A program made the translations under genes and the position numbers. Shown here piece after piece: positions 42,627 to 52,323 of a stretch of 53,172 nt of DNA (position 1 is the stretch's first letter; each line of letters opens with the position of its first letter). Under the pieces are notes generated by a model that saw only the letters and a list, made by a program, of their open reading frames with translations, was not told the DNA's origin and made no database searches. This stretch comes from Methylobacterium sp. Leaf91 (lineage in GTDB: Bacteria; Pseudomonadota; Alphaproteobacteria; Rhizobiales; Beijerinckiaceae): assembly GCF_001422815.1 (NCBI RefSeq), contig NZ_LMMP01000017.1, forward strand, positions 1-53,172, written 5' to 3'.

Positions 42627-43748
42627 CTACGGGACCTCGTTGCCGGCGTAGTTGATGGAGCCGTCGGCGCCCTTCTTCCACATGTACATGACGTAGTCGG
42701 GCCGGGTGATGTCGCCCTTCTTGTCGTAGGAGATGTCGCCGATCACGGTGTCGAACGGCTTGCCCTGGTGCAGATGTGCGGCGAGCTTCTGCCCATCCGT
42801 CGATTTCGTCGCCTCCATCGCCTGTTTCAGGATCTGAACGGCGGCGTAGGAATAGAGCGTGTAGCCTTCCGGCTCGAACTTGATCGCCTTGAAGGAATCG
42901 ATGGTGGCCTTGGCCTTGGGGTTCTTGCGGGCGTCGGGCGAGAAGGTCATGAAGGTGCCTTCGGAGCCGGGGCCGCCGACCTGCGCGAACTCACGGTCGG
43001 CGAGGGCATCTCCGCCCATGAGGGGAGCCTGGAGGCCCTGGTCGCGCATCTGGCGGATCAGCAGCCCGGCCTCGGTGTAGTAGCCGCCGAAGTAGATCAC
43101 ATCGACATTGGCCTGTTTGAGCTTCGAGACGAGGGCGGAAAAATCCTTCTCGCCGGGCGTGAGGCTCTCGGAGATCGCAGCGGACCCTCCCTTGGCCTTC
43201 AGTGCTTTCAACGTCTCTTCGGCCAGCCCCTTACCGTAGGTGCTCTTGTCGTGGATGAAGGCGACCTTCTTGCCCTTGAACTTGTCGGCGAGATACGCCG
43301 CCGCGACCGCGCCCTGCTGGTCGTCACGGCCACAGGTGCGAAACGTGTTCCAGTTGCCGCGTTCGGTGAACTTGATCGCCGTGGAGGCGGGGGTGATCTG
43401 GATGATGCCGGCCTCGATCAGCGCTTCGGAGACAGGAATCGAGACGCTGGAATTGAAGTCGCCGACCACCATCTTCACGCCCTCGCCGGCGAACTTGTTG
43501 GCGACCGACACGCCCTGCTTCGGGTCGGAGGCGTCGTCACCGACCGAGACGACGAGCTTCTCGCCGTTGACGCCGCCGGCCTTGTTGATGTCCTCGACTG
43601 CCTGAACCGCGCCGTTCCGGATCTGCGCGCCGAACGCGGCGCTCGGCCCCGTGATCGGCGCGATGACGCCGATCTTGATCTCGGCCTGCGCGGTGCCCGC
43701 CAGCATCAGCGCGCCCAGCGCCACGCTCATCGCCATCAGTTTTTTCAT
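42627..43748 (-). CDS. livK: Branched-chain amino acid ABC transporter, substrate-binding protein
   Basis: This periplasmic receptor of 373 residues starts with a clear signal peptide (MKKLMAMSVALGALMLAG, cleaved before AEIKIGV). The mature protein begins IKIGVIAPITGPSAAFGAQI. LIV-type motifs include AVEDINKAGGVNGEKLVVSV, GDDASDPKQGVSVANKFA and IFIHDKSTYGKGLA-like text. It probably serves the LivHMGF transporter, being the last gene of that strand-consistent cluster. The ATG at 43748 has GGGG ten bases upstream; the ATG at 43754 is too close to it. Confidence 0.92.
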   Translation of the reverse strand: MKKLMAMSVALGALMLAGTAQAEIKIGVIAPITGPSAAFGAQIRNGAVQAVEDINKAGGVNGEKLVVSVGDDASDPKQGVSVANKFAGEGVKMVVGDFNSSVSIPVSEALIEAGIIQITPASTAIKFTERGNWNTFRTCGRDDQQGAVAAAYLADKFKGKKVAFIHDKSTYGKGLAEETLKALKAKGGSAAISESLTPGEKDFSALVSKLKQANVDVIYFGGYYTEAGLLIRQMRDQGLQAPLMGGDALADREFAQVGGPGSEGTFMTFSPDARKNPKAKATIDSFKAIKFEPEGYTLYSYAAVQILKQAMEATKSTDGQKLAAHLHQGKPFDTVIGDISYDKKGDITRPDYVMYMWKKGADGSINYAGNEVP

Positions 43749-43824
43749 GGTCATTTCCCCTCGATCAGCGCGGCGGATCGAACCGTCTCCGCATGGCGCA
43801 TGGTTGCATGAAGATGGTGCTGAT

Positions 43825-44181
43825 TCACGCCCCTTGCCGGTCCCGCCAGGTCAGGGGGCCGGTGCGCTCGTAGAGCCAGCGATACTGGGTGGTCATCTGC
43901 CGGGTGCGGGTGACCCGGTAGCCGAGCGCGCCGATGGCGAGGATCACCACCGCGTCGAGGGCGTAGCCGGCCGGCGAGAGCAGCGTGCCCGAGAACAGGG
44001 CATAATGCAGGAAGCGCGAGACCGCCGCGATGGCGAGCCCCGCCAGCACGCACTGCCAGAACGGACGCCATCCCCGGGCGAAGCTGCTGCCCGCCATCCA
44101 GGCCGCGCCCCCGCCCATCGCCAGCGTGACGAGGAGGAAGATGCCGAGATTGGGCGTGTCGAGGGACAGGGTCTCGGTCAT
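43825..44181 (-). CDS. DUF6867-type small membrane protein
   Basis: This 118-residue protein has three helices (about residues 10-30, 36-56, 66-86) and a basic end RVTRTRQMTTQYRWLYERTG followed by PLTWRDRQ. I recall this family (DUF6867) as a regular companion of LIV transporter operons in Hyphomicrobiales; its function is unknown. I chose the ATG at 44181 (MTETLSLDTPNLG); the longer frame runs through a hairpin cluster. It lies between livF and livK. Confidence 0.85.
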   Translation of the reverse strand: MTETLSLDTPNLGIFLLVTLAMGGGAAWMAGSSFARGWRPFWQCVLAGLAIAAVSRFLHYALFSGTLLSPAGYALDAVVILAIGALGYRVTRTRQMTTQYRWLYERTGPLTWRDRQGA

Positions 44182-44223
44182 GATGTCTTGCCTGGCAATG
44201 CCATCCGAAGCGGGACGCGCCTT

Positions 44224-44349
44224 CCCTCCCCCCGAAGCGGGGGAGGGTGGCCCGCGAAGCGGGTCGGGAGAGGGGAGCGACGGCTCCGGAGAGGTCTCCC
44301 CCTTTCCCGCCTGCTCCGCAGGCACCCTCTCCCGCATGGGGGAGAGGGT
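44224..44349. repeat. Cluster of four hairpins between livF and DUF6867
   Basis: Four inverted repeats follow each other: 44224-44247 (CCCTCCCCCC/GGGGGAGGG), 44251-44263 (CCCGC/GCGGG), 44309-44323 (GCCTGC/GCAGGC) and 44324-44349 (ACCCTCTCCC/GGGAGAGGGT). This is typical of Methylobacteriaceae-style intergenic palindromes. In this operon it may modulate the level of the distal part of the message. Confidence 0.7.
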
Positions 44350-44371
44350 GAGGGCGTCATTGCCAACCCGC

Positions 44372-45142
44372 TCAATGCTGGCCCCCTTCGAGATAGGCGG
44401 CCTTCACCTGCGGGTTGTCGAGAAGCTCGCGGCCCGTGCCGCTCATCGTCACCGCGCCCGTCACCATGACGTAGCCGCGATGGGCCAGCTTGAGGGCGTG
44501 GTAGGCGTTCTGCTCGACGATGAAGACGGTGAGGCCCTCGCGCTCGTTGAGGTCGCGCACGGCCGAGAAGATCTGCTTGACGATGAGCGGGGCGAGGCCG
44601 AGCGACGGCTCGTCGAGCATGAGCAGGCGCGGGCGGCTCATCAGGGCGCGGGCGATGGCGAGCATCTGCTGTTCGCCGCCGGACATGGTGCCGCCACGCT
44701 GGTCGAGCCGCTCCTTCAGGCGCGGGAACAGGACGCACATGCGCTCCAAATCCTCGGCGAAGTATCGCCCGCCATGCAGGGCCGCGCCCATCTGCAGGTT
44801 CTCGCGCACGCTCATGCGGGAGAAGATGCGCCGCCCTTCCGGCGACTGGGCGATGTTGAGGCGCGCGATCTCGTGGGTTGCCATGCGGGTGATGTCGCGG
44901 CCCGCATAGGTGATGCTGCCGGTCCGTGCCTGCGGCTGGCCGAAGATCGTCATCATCAGGGTCGACTTGCCGGCCCCGTTGGCGCCGATCAGGGCGACGA
45001 TCTCGCCCTCTTTGACGTGCAGATCGACGCCTTTCAGGGCCTGGATGCTGCCGTAATAGGCAGAGACGCCACGCACATCGAGGAGCGGCGCCTGAAGCGC
45101 GCGGGTCTCCTCCACGAGGACGTTGATGCCGGCGACACTCAT
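44372..45142 (-). CDS. livF: LIV ABC transporter ATP-binding protein LivF
   Basis: This is the second ATPase of the branched-chain amino acid transporter, 256 residues. It has Walker A GANGAGKST (about 51-59), the ABC signature MSGGEQQM and Walker B LLMLDEPSLGLAP. The start GINVLVEETRALQAP adds about 15 residues to the usual protein. Its ATG overlaps the livG stop (ATGA, 45139-45142). It would pair with LivG to power the LivHM permease. The longer open frame upstream (to 45457) is a shadow of livG. Confidence 0.95.
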   Translation of the reverse strand: MSVAGINVLVEETRALQAPLLDVRGVSAYYGSIQALKGVDLHVKEGEIVALIGANGAGKSTLMMTIFGQPQARTGSITYAGRDITRMATHEIARLNIAQSPEGRRIFSRMSVRENLQMGAALHGGRYFAEDLERMCVLFPRLKERLDQRGGTMSGGEQQMLAIARALMSRPRLLMLDEPSLGLAPLIVKQIFSAVRDLNEREGLTVFIVEQNAYHALKLAHRGYVMVTGAVTMSGTGRELLDNPQVKAAYLEGGQH

Positions 45143-46055
45143 GCTTGCGTTCCCGTCAGGCCGACCTCGGCCTCCACCGCCGCCACCTCCTCGTCGTCGA
45201 CGCCCAGATAGGCGGCGATGACGCGGGTATCGGTGCGGATGTCGTCGGGCGTGCCGTCGGCGATCTTGATGCCGTAATCGAGCACGACGATCCGGTCGGA
45301 GATCTGCATCACCACCGACATGTCGTGTTCGATGAGGAGGACGGAGGTGTCGTACTCGTCCCGGATCAGTCGCAGCAGGGTGTTGAGCTCCGAGGATTCG
45401 CGCGGGTTGAGGCCGGCGGCGGGCTCGTCGAGGCAGAGCAGCACCGGATCGGTGCACATGGCCCTGGCGATTTCGAGCCGGCGCTGATCGCCGTAGGGCA
45501 GGTCGCCGGCGGCATCGTCGGCCCGCGCCGTGAGGCCGATCCGGTCGAGCCAGGCGGCGGCTTTCTCGATTCCCGCCTTCTCGGCGCTGCGATAGGCCGG
45601 CAGGCCGAGGATGCCGAGGATCGAGAATCCCGAGGCACGCATCAGCGGCTTGTGCATGGCCACCAGCAGGTTCTCCAGCACGGTCATGCGCGGGAACAGG
45701 CGGATGTTCTGGAAGGTGCGGGCGACGCGGGCGAGCCGGTTCACGTCATGGCCGGGCAGGCGCTCGAGGAGGTAGGTCTCGCCGCCCTTCTGCACCAGGC
45801 GGATCATGCCCTCGCTCGGCTTGTAGAAGCCAGTGATGCAGTTGAAGACCGTGGTCTTGCCCGCGCCGTTGGGACCGATCAGGGCCGTGATGTCGCCGCG
45901 CCCGACCTTGAACGAGAGGTCGTTGACGGCGGTGAGGCCACCGAACCGCATGGTCAGGTGGTCGACGATTAGCACCGGATCGGCGGGGCCGCCGGGAATG
46001 GCGGCGGGGGGCTCGTCCTGCAACGTCGCGAGCCGGTTGATGCCTGTGGCGAGGG

Positions 46056-46059
<4 letters not shown>
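45139..46059 (-). CDS. livG: LIV ABC transporter ATP-binding protein LivG
   Basis: This is the first ATPase of the LIV transporter, 306 residues. It has Walker [10 protein letters not shown] (about 57-65), the LivG-typical [20 protein letters not shown], signature [15 protein letters not shown] and Walker [14 protein letters not shown]. An N-terminal extension of about 25 residues and a C-terminal tail of about 25 ([14 protein letters not shown]) exceed the E. coli protein. The ATG at 46059 overlaps the livM stop by four bases. The upstream 400-codon open frame to 47298 is an out-of-frame shadow of livM. Confidence 0.95.
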
Positions 46060-47408
<1,349 letters not shown>

Positions 47409-47409
47409 G

Positions 47410-48327
47410 TCAGACCTTCTCCACTTCGGGCCGGCCGAGGATGCCCGAAGGCTTGAAGATGAGCACGACGATGAGGATGAGGAACGCGGCCACATCCTTG
47501 TACTCGATGGTGAAATAGGCCGACCAGAAGGTCTCGATCAGGCCGATGATGATCCCGCCGATGACCGCGCCGGGAAGCGAACCGATGCCGCCGAGCACGG
47601 CGGCGGTGAAGGCCTTCACGCCGGGTACGAACCCGTCCGAGAACGAGACCACGCCGTAATAGAGCAGGTAGAGCGTGCCCGCGACGGCGGCCAAGGCCGC
47701 GCCGAGCACGAAGGTCAGAGAGATGGTGCGGTCGACATTGATGCCGAGCAGCGCCGCCATGCGCCGGTCCTGCTCCACGGCGCGCTGCGCCCGGCCGAAC
47801 GGCGTCTTCTGCACGAGGTACCAGAACCCCGCGAGCAGCACGGCCGTGGTGATCATGATGATCGCCTGCTTGTAGGACAGGGTCACGGTGTATTGCTCGT
47901 TCTGGTAGAGCACGACCACGTCGCGCACGAGGGGCGGCACCGGCTTGTTGCGGGCGCCCTGCACCACCTGGACGAAGTTCGACAGGAAGATCGACACGCC
48001 GATCGCCGAGATCAGCGGCGCGAGGCGAAACGACCCGCGCAAGGGCCGGTAGGCCATCCGCTCGATCGCCCATCCCCACAGGGAAGTCAGCGCCATGGCG
48101 ATGACGAGGACAATGAGGAAGACCAGGGCCACGGACGAGAGGCCGAGCCAGGTGGTGAGGATGAGAAACGCGATGAGCGCGATGAAGGCCGAGACCATGA
48201 AGACGTCGCCATGCGCGAAATTCACCATGCCGATGATGCCGAACACCATCGTGTAGCCGATGGCGATCAGGCCGTAGATTGACCCGAGGGTCAGGCCGTT
48301 GATGAATTGCTGGGCGAAGAATTCCAT
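47410..48327 (-). CDS. livH: LIV ABC transporter permease LivH
   Basis: This permease of 305 residues starts [20 protein letters not shown], standard for LivH. It contains [20 protein letters not shown] and, in the second half, the ATPase-contact loop [20 protein letters not shown] and [19 protein letters not shown]. It is the first gene of livHMGF. Two identical TGGCATGCCA palindromes lie 18-47 bases upstream of its ATG and may be an operator for the whole operon. Confidence 0.95.
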   Translation of the reverse strand: MEFFAQQFINGLTLGSIYGLIAIGYTMVFGIIGMVNFAHGDVFMVSAFIALIAFLILTTWLGLSSVALVFLIVLVIAMALTSLWGWAIERMAYRPLRGSFRLAPLISAIGVSIFLSNFVQVVQGARNKPVPPLVRDVVVLYQNEQYTVTLSYKQAIIMITTAVLLAGFWYLVQKTPFGRAQRAVEQDRRMAALLGINVDRTISLTFVLGAALAAVAGTLYLLYYGVVSFSDGFVPGVKAFTAAVLGGIGSLPGAVIGGIIIGLIETFWSAYFTIEYKDVAAFLILIVVLIFKPSGILGRPEVEKV

Positions 48328-48344
48328 TGATGGGCTTTCGCGAA

Positions 48345-48374
48345 TGGCATGCCAGAAGCGCGAATGGCATGCCA
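48345..48374. promoter_or_regulatory. Two identical 10-bp palindromes, possible operator of liv operon
   Basis: TGGCATGCCA occurs at 48345-48354 and again at 48365-48374, start-to-start 20 bases, about two helical turns. Each sits in a 17-bp direct repeat GCGAATGGCATGCCAGA (48340-48356, 48360-48376). They lie just upstream of the livH ATG. The spacing on one face of the helix fits cooperative binding by a dimeric regulator. Confidence 0.5.
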
Positions 48375-48581
48375 GATGGCCGCCCGCCGCCATCCTTCGT
48401 GGAGATCGGCGCGGGCGTGGGGAGTGTCCGCAAGAACGCCCCGGGGTCAATCCAAGAATCGTTCTCGTCCGAAGGGATTGTCAGTCAGCGTCATGACGCC
48501 GCTCTCGGAGGTCGGATGCTCGATGCGGGAAGAAGAACGCTCTCCGCCAACGCGGCCATCCCAGACGAGCCATCGTCGACC

Positions 48582-48597
48582 CTACGGTTTCCCGTAG
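48582..48597. promoter_or_regulatory. Lux-box-like palindrome upstream of luxI
   Basis: CTACGG-tttc-CCGTAG is a perfect 6+6 inverted repeat 53 bases before the luxI ATG. LuxR-type proteins bind palindromes of about 18-20 bp in front of luxI genes, so position and size fit. The match to any specific LuxR box is not established. Confidence 0.45.
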
Positions 48598-48650
48598 TAC
48601 GCAACCTTTCCGGGCACTGCCAGACATGCGCCGAGGACGGAGTTGCTGGC

Positions 48651-49277
48651 ATGATCCACATCATCACCCCCGCCAACGAGGGCGATTACCGCGACGAGAT
48701 GGAGCAGGCCTGGCGCCTGCGCCACGAGATTTTCGTGACCGAGAAAGGCTGGTCGGACCTCGCCAGGCCGGATGGCCGCGAGATCGATCAGTTCGATACG
48801 CCCCATGCCATCCATTTCCTGGCGATCGAGGATGGCAGGGTGATCGGCTATAGCCGGCTTCTGCCGACGACGCGGCCGCACCTTCTGTCCGAAATCATGC
48901 CACAGCTCTGCGAGGGCGAACGTCCGTGCGGCACCCGGAGCTGGGAATGGACGCGGCAGGCCGTGGCGCGCTCGCACAGGGCCCGCGGCAAGGTGGTCAA
49001 CCCGGTCTCCCTCGCCCTGCTCACGGGCATCGTCGAATGGGGCATGCACCACGGCGTGAACCGCCTCGTGCTGCAGATGCCGACGCTCTATCTGCTGCAC
49101 GTGGTGCAGCTGCACTTCCGCGCCCGCCCGCTCGGGCTGCCCCACACGATCAGCGGCGAGGACATCATCGCGGCGACGGCAGAATTCGACGAGCGCACCC
49201 TCGCGCGCCTGCGCAGCGTCAGCGGCAACCCGGATTCCGTGCTCGCACCCTCGTCCTACGCCTATCTCGCCGCCTGA
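48651..49277 (+). CDS. Acyl-homoserine-lactone synthase (LuxI family)
   Basis: This quorum-signal synthase of 208 residues joins an acyl chain from ACP to S-adenosylmethionine. The invariant LuxI residues are present: Arg24 and Phe28 in RLRHEIFVTEKGW, Trp34, Asp46 and Asp49 in REIDQFDT, Arg69 in GYSRLLPT, and Glu99/Arg102 in SWEWTR. Methylobacterium species are known to carry such enzymes (MsaI, MlaI), but which orthologue this is cannot be told. The ATG at 48651 has GACGGAG about nine bases upstream. No luxR gene is adjacent. A lux-box-like palindrome precedes it and a 67-residue gene follows after 77 bases. Confidence 0.94.
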   Translation: MIHIITPANEGDYRDEMEQAWRLRHEIFVTEKGWSDLARPDGREIDQFDTPHAIHFLAIEDGRVIGYSRLLPTTRPHLLSEIMPQLCEGERPCGTRSWEWTRQAVARSHRARGKVVNPVSLALLTGIVEWGMHHGVNRLVLQMPTLYLLHVVQLHFRARPLGLPHTISGEDIIAATAEFDERTLARLRSVSGNPDSVLAPSSYAYLAA

Positions 49278-49354
49278 GCGGCGGCCACTCGGCAGACAGC
49301 AGACGACACCTCGAAGACGAGGGTCTTCGACAACAGAACAAAAGGGCGCTCCCC

Positions 49355-49558
49355 ATGTACTCATCGGCAGTGAACCGGGAGGATCACCTCCAGACGCTGG
49401 CAGGACATTGCATCGCGGCACGGGAGATCATCGAAACGTCGGGCACGCTGGTGATGCGCCAATTGGTCGATCTCCTGCTCTTCGAGATCGGCGTCGCCAT
49501 GGCGAAGGCGACCGAGGCCGAGACCCAGACCGGGCAGCAATCGGTGCTCGGCCACTGA
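49355..49558 (+). CDS. Small protein downstream of luxI, function unknown
   Basis: This 67-residue protein begins MYSSAVNREDHLQTLAGHCI and continues with an amphipathic stretch (AAREIIETSGTLVMRQLVDL, then LLFEIGVAMAK) and a polar tail. It has no signal peptide or membrane helix and looks like a helical hairpin. It lies 77 bases after luxI, on the same strand, with the frame open into luxI but an independent ATG after AAAGGG. I do not recognise a family. The position suggests a role linked to the quorum system or its own control. Confidence 0.65.
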   Translation: MYSSAVNREDHLQTLAGHCIAAREIIETSGTLVMRQLVDLLLFEIGVAMAKATEAETQTGQQSVLGH

Positions 49559-49675
49559 ACCCGTCGACCACGGGACCTCCGCGCCGACCGGACGGCGCGG
49601 GCCGGGGTGAACCAGGACCCGGCCGCATGTGTTGAGGGTTCAGCAGATCGCTCCCGATCGTCTGGAAGAACCGAC

Positions 49676-50293
49676 ATGCCGGCATTCGTCCGTACCCTCG
49701 CGCTCCTCATCGTCGCCGCCTCGGCGGTTCCGGCGCTCGCACAGGACGGCCAGACGGGACAATCCGCCTTCCTCACCCAGGCCCCGCTGGGGAGCTTCAA
49801 GGCGTCCAAGGTCATCGGCCTGCGCGTCGTGGGCCAGGATCATGTCAAGGTCGGCACCATCGAGGACGTGCTGGTGGACGGGAACGGTCGCATCCAGGCG
49901 GTGGTGATCGATGTCGGCGGCTTCCTCGGTGTGGGCGGCAAGCGGGTCGCGGTGGCCTTCGACCAGATGGCGTGGAACACCAACGCCAAGGCCGGAGAGC
50001 TTCCGGACCCGTCCATCGTCAAGCCGAAGGACGCCCCCTCCGAGGCTCGAGCCGCCAAAGTGACACCCGAGACCATGCCGGGCGCGAAATCCGGCGATGC
50101 CGTCCTCAAGGCGGAGAATACCGGCGATACCGACCAGGCCACCGGCCCCGCGGGCGCCGCCACCACGACCGAAGCCACGAAGGGCCGGGCGAGCGTCCAT
50201 GTCGGCGAGCCGATCGAGGCGGAGATCCGCCAGACGAAAGCGGAATTGCAAGCCGCGCCGGTCTTCACCTACCCGACGCAGAAGGCGGAGTGA
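49676..50293 (+). CDS. PRC-barrel domain protein, exported
   Basis: This 205-residue protein has a signal peptide (MPAFVRTLALLIVAASAVPA, cleavage after ALA) and a PRC-barrel at about 40-105 (IGLRVVGQDHVKVGTIEDVL, VDGNGRIQAVVIDVGGFLG, VGGKRVAVAFDQM). The rest is Ala/Thr/Lys-rich and probably disordered. Exported single PRC-barrel proteins are frequent in this order and uncharacterised. I chose the ATG at 49676 at the signal peptide. Confidence 0.84.
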   Translation: MPAFVRTLALLIVAASAVPALAQDGQTGQSAFLTQAPLGSFKASKVIGLRVVGQDHVKVGTIEDVLVDGNGRIQAVVIDVGGFLGVGGKRVAVAFDQMAWNTNAKAGELPDPSIVKPKDAPSEARAAKVTPETMPGAKSGDAVLKAENTGDTDQATGPAGAATTTEATKGRASVHVGEPIEAEIRQTKAELQAAPVFTYPTQKAE

Positions 50294-50509
50294 GGAGGCG
50301 TGCCGGGCGCGTGGTTCGGGAGCGGCCGCGATCCGCCCGCATCGAACCTGGGCTGCGGAGCTTGCGGCCGGATGCGCATTCCAGACCTCCGGCCTGAACC
50401 CGAGATCCGAACCCGACGACACTCTTCTTGATGATCGCTCGACGATCCCATCCGGCCTCGTGGCCGTCTCCGGGATCAGACGCTTCGGGGTACAACAACT
50501 CGATTGAGT
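50294..50509. other. Intergenic, chromosome side of island boundary
   Basis: This is 216 GC-rich bases between the PRC-barrel gene and the tRNA-Leu fragment. No gene, repeat or terminator that I can support. Confidence 0.4.
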
Positions 50510-50567
50510 TGGTGCGGCCAAGAGGACTCGAACCTCCACCCCTTGCAGGACTAGCACCTCAAGCTAG
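50510..50567 (-). tRNA. tRNA-Leu(GAG), 3' fragment; likely attachment site
   Basis: Read on the minus strand this begins at the anticodon stem CTAGC, loop TTGAGGT (anticodon GAG), stem GCTAG, then the long variable arm, the T arm with GTTCGAGTC and the acceptor end TGGCCGCA plus CCA. The 5' half (acceptor 5' strand and D arm) is absent: sequence beyond 50567 is AT-rich and unrelated. A 3' tRNA half with CCA, next to a composition break, is what remains on one side after phage-type integrase recombination into a tRNA gene. Confidence 0.8.
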
Positions 50568-50929
50568 ACGTAAACGTTGAAAATAAACGATATTTTTGCA
50601 AAACCGCTTGTTTGGCGTGATCGAAATATCAATGACTTAGAGCCGGTTTGCCAAACGCTTTTCGCCGCGTCGATGCTGCCCGCCAAGGCGCATATCCCCA
50701 TCGGATGGCCCGCGACTTCAGCACGAGCGACTCGACTCGAGCCATAGGCATAGCCATCGTTATGTTGTTAACTGACCCGGCTCCTTATGGGCAGGTGGCC
50801 CGTTGGCTCAGCCAGACTAACATCAGGATACTTCTCCGAGGCGGCTTATGCGTGCACTGGCATACATCCCATAAGACCCAGGTGCCTAGCCAATAAGATA
50901 AATTGATTTCAAGTAGGAGTATAATTTTG
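50568..50929. other. AT-rich island edge, no gene recognised
   Basis: This is 362 bases after the tRNA-Leu fragment, less GC-rich than the chromosome side. An 82-codon frame (50648-50896) has no recognisable features. No integrase gene is seen at this end. Confidence 0.5.
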
Positions 50930-52042
50930 ATGCAATATCTGCGACTAGCTACGTTTGGATCATGTTTATCAAGAATAGTTGGCAATCAAATCATCAAAGA
51001 GTTGCACGCTGAAATTATATCCAGCGTCTATCACGTGCGATCTGATGCTTATATTGGTCGATTTATAGAAAACAATTGGACAGAATATAGTTTAGATGTT
51101 TTGAAAGAAACATTTTACAAAAAGCCGACTACGGCATCGACCCTTGAGGAATCAGTTGAACAGATTATACTAAATCAGGATCGATTGAGCATTGGCGGGC
51201 ATGCCCTAGACGTATTCGTTCCCTTTCCCTCGGCGCTTGAGAGCCAACCTGACCTCATCATCGTAGATAATCATGTCGATTTAGGTGCGCGTTTATGCCG
51301 AAAATTGGAGGACGAACGCGCTGGTAGTTTCGTGCTCTGGCAAGACGACCACCCCGGCTGGACACTTGGTCAACTGTTAAGCGGGGAGGAGGGGGCCGGC
51401 AACATGTCGCGTTTGCTCGCCCATTTTCGTGCGGTAGCGCCTGTTGCTGCAATTGTTTTCATCAATTTCCCGTACAGCGCATATGGCGAGGATTCCGAAA
51501 GAGCTGATCGCGCACGACGCTATGAACGTGCACTTATTCAGCCTCACGATGCATTAGTTCTTCCATTACGGGATATACCTGAAGAAAGATGGGGAAATGA
51601 CTCGGCTCATTTTAAGGCCGTTCAATATCGCGACTTTGCCACAGAAATTATCGATTTTATCCGAAACTCTGGCATACTGAAGTCCCAACACGTTCGAGTG
51701 AATGTCCAACAGCAGTCGCGGCAAATAAATACGATGTATGCCGCTGGCCAGTTTGCAGAGTTAGCTGAGCTAGAAAAGTTGGTAGATCACTCAGCATTGT
51801 CAGGGCAAGCGTTGTATCGCTTGGGAATGGCATGTTGGAAGGAGGGACGCAGCGCAGAAGGCTGCGCGCTGCTAATTTCGGCAGCTCAGCGTGAACCGGA
51901 ACTCAGGCCCGCTCTAGAGAATGCGATTCGATGCGCGGCGGCCATTAACGACATTAGGCTTGCCGAACTTTTAGCTCTGCACAGTCAACGATTCCCCGAT
52001 GAGCAGCGCTTCCGTGGGAGACACTGTCCAACAACAATATGA
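50930..52042 (+). CDS. SGNH-like protein with TPR-like C-terminus, island-borne
   Basis: This 370-residue protein starts MQYLRLATFGSCLSRIVGNQ, resembling the nucleophile block of SGNH hydrolases and DUF6270-type proteins (FGSC with the following SR). A possible catalytic His lies near the domain end in NDSAHFKAVQYRDFATE. The C-terminal 90 residues look like one to three TPR units (LAELEKLVDHSALSGQALYR, then GMACWKEGRSAEGCALLISA). There is no signal peptide. Codons are AT-richer than in all genes to the left. In other bacteria such proteins occur near surface-polysaccharide genes; here the partners are unknown. The ATG at 50930 is preferred; 50903 is open. Confidence 0.55.
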   Translation: MQYLRLATFGSCLSRIVGNQIIKELHAEIISSVYHVRSDAYIGRFIENNWTEYSLDVLKETFYKKPTTASTLEESVEQIILNQDRLSIGGHALDVFVPFPSALESQPDLIIVDNHVDLGARLCRKLEDERAGSFVLWQDDHPGWTLGQLLSGEEGAGNMSRLLAHFRAVAPVAAIVFINFPYSAYGEDSERADRARRYERALIQPHDALVLPLRDIPEERWGNDSAHFKAVQYRDFATEIIDFIRNSGILKSQHVRVNVQQQSRQINTMYAAGQFAELAELEKLVDHSALSGQALYRLGMACWKEGRSAEGCALLISAAQREPELRPALENAIRCAAAINDIRLAELLALHSQRFPDEQRFRGRHCPTTI

Positions 52043-52323
52043 CGCATCGAGAAATTATAAATAATACGATACAATGTTCTACTTGTTCAATATACTTTGA
52101 CACCCTTTTGGCTGATTTTTATATTTCTCTGGCAGTAGTCCGTGTATGCTATTCGCTCTCCCCCAGATCTTAAAGTAATTAGGGATCCGTCTAGGTCTAA
52201 TTCATGCGTCGTTCCTCAGGCATGAGCGGCCTATTATCAAAGATTTGAATCTCCATTAGCGTCCCATGCTCGATATTCCCTCTCGTTATAGTCGGTAGCG
52301 AGTTGAGTTTGCTGTCTGTAGCA

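Larger units (their letters stand above)
48328..48650. other. Divergent livH / luxI control region
   Basis: This is 323 bases between livH and the AHL synthase gene. It holds the paired TGGCATGCCA palindromes at 48345-48374 and a CTACGG/CCGTAG palindrome at 48582-48597. No gene is seen; an open frame continuous with luxI has no known protein content. Confidence 0.6.

Noticed and set aside
48327..48650. Upstream extension of the luxI frame
   Set aside because: LuxI proteins begin at the methionine encoded at 48651, and the extension crosses operator-like palindromes.
50648..50896. 82-codon open frame at the island edge
   Set aside because: No ribosome site, no domain and mixed composition; probably chance.
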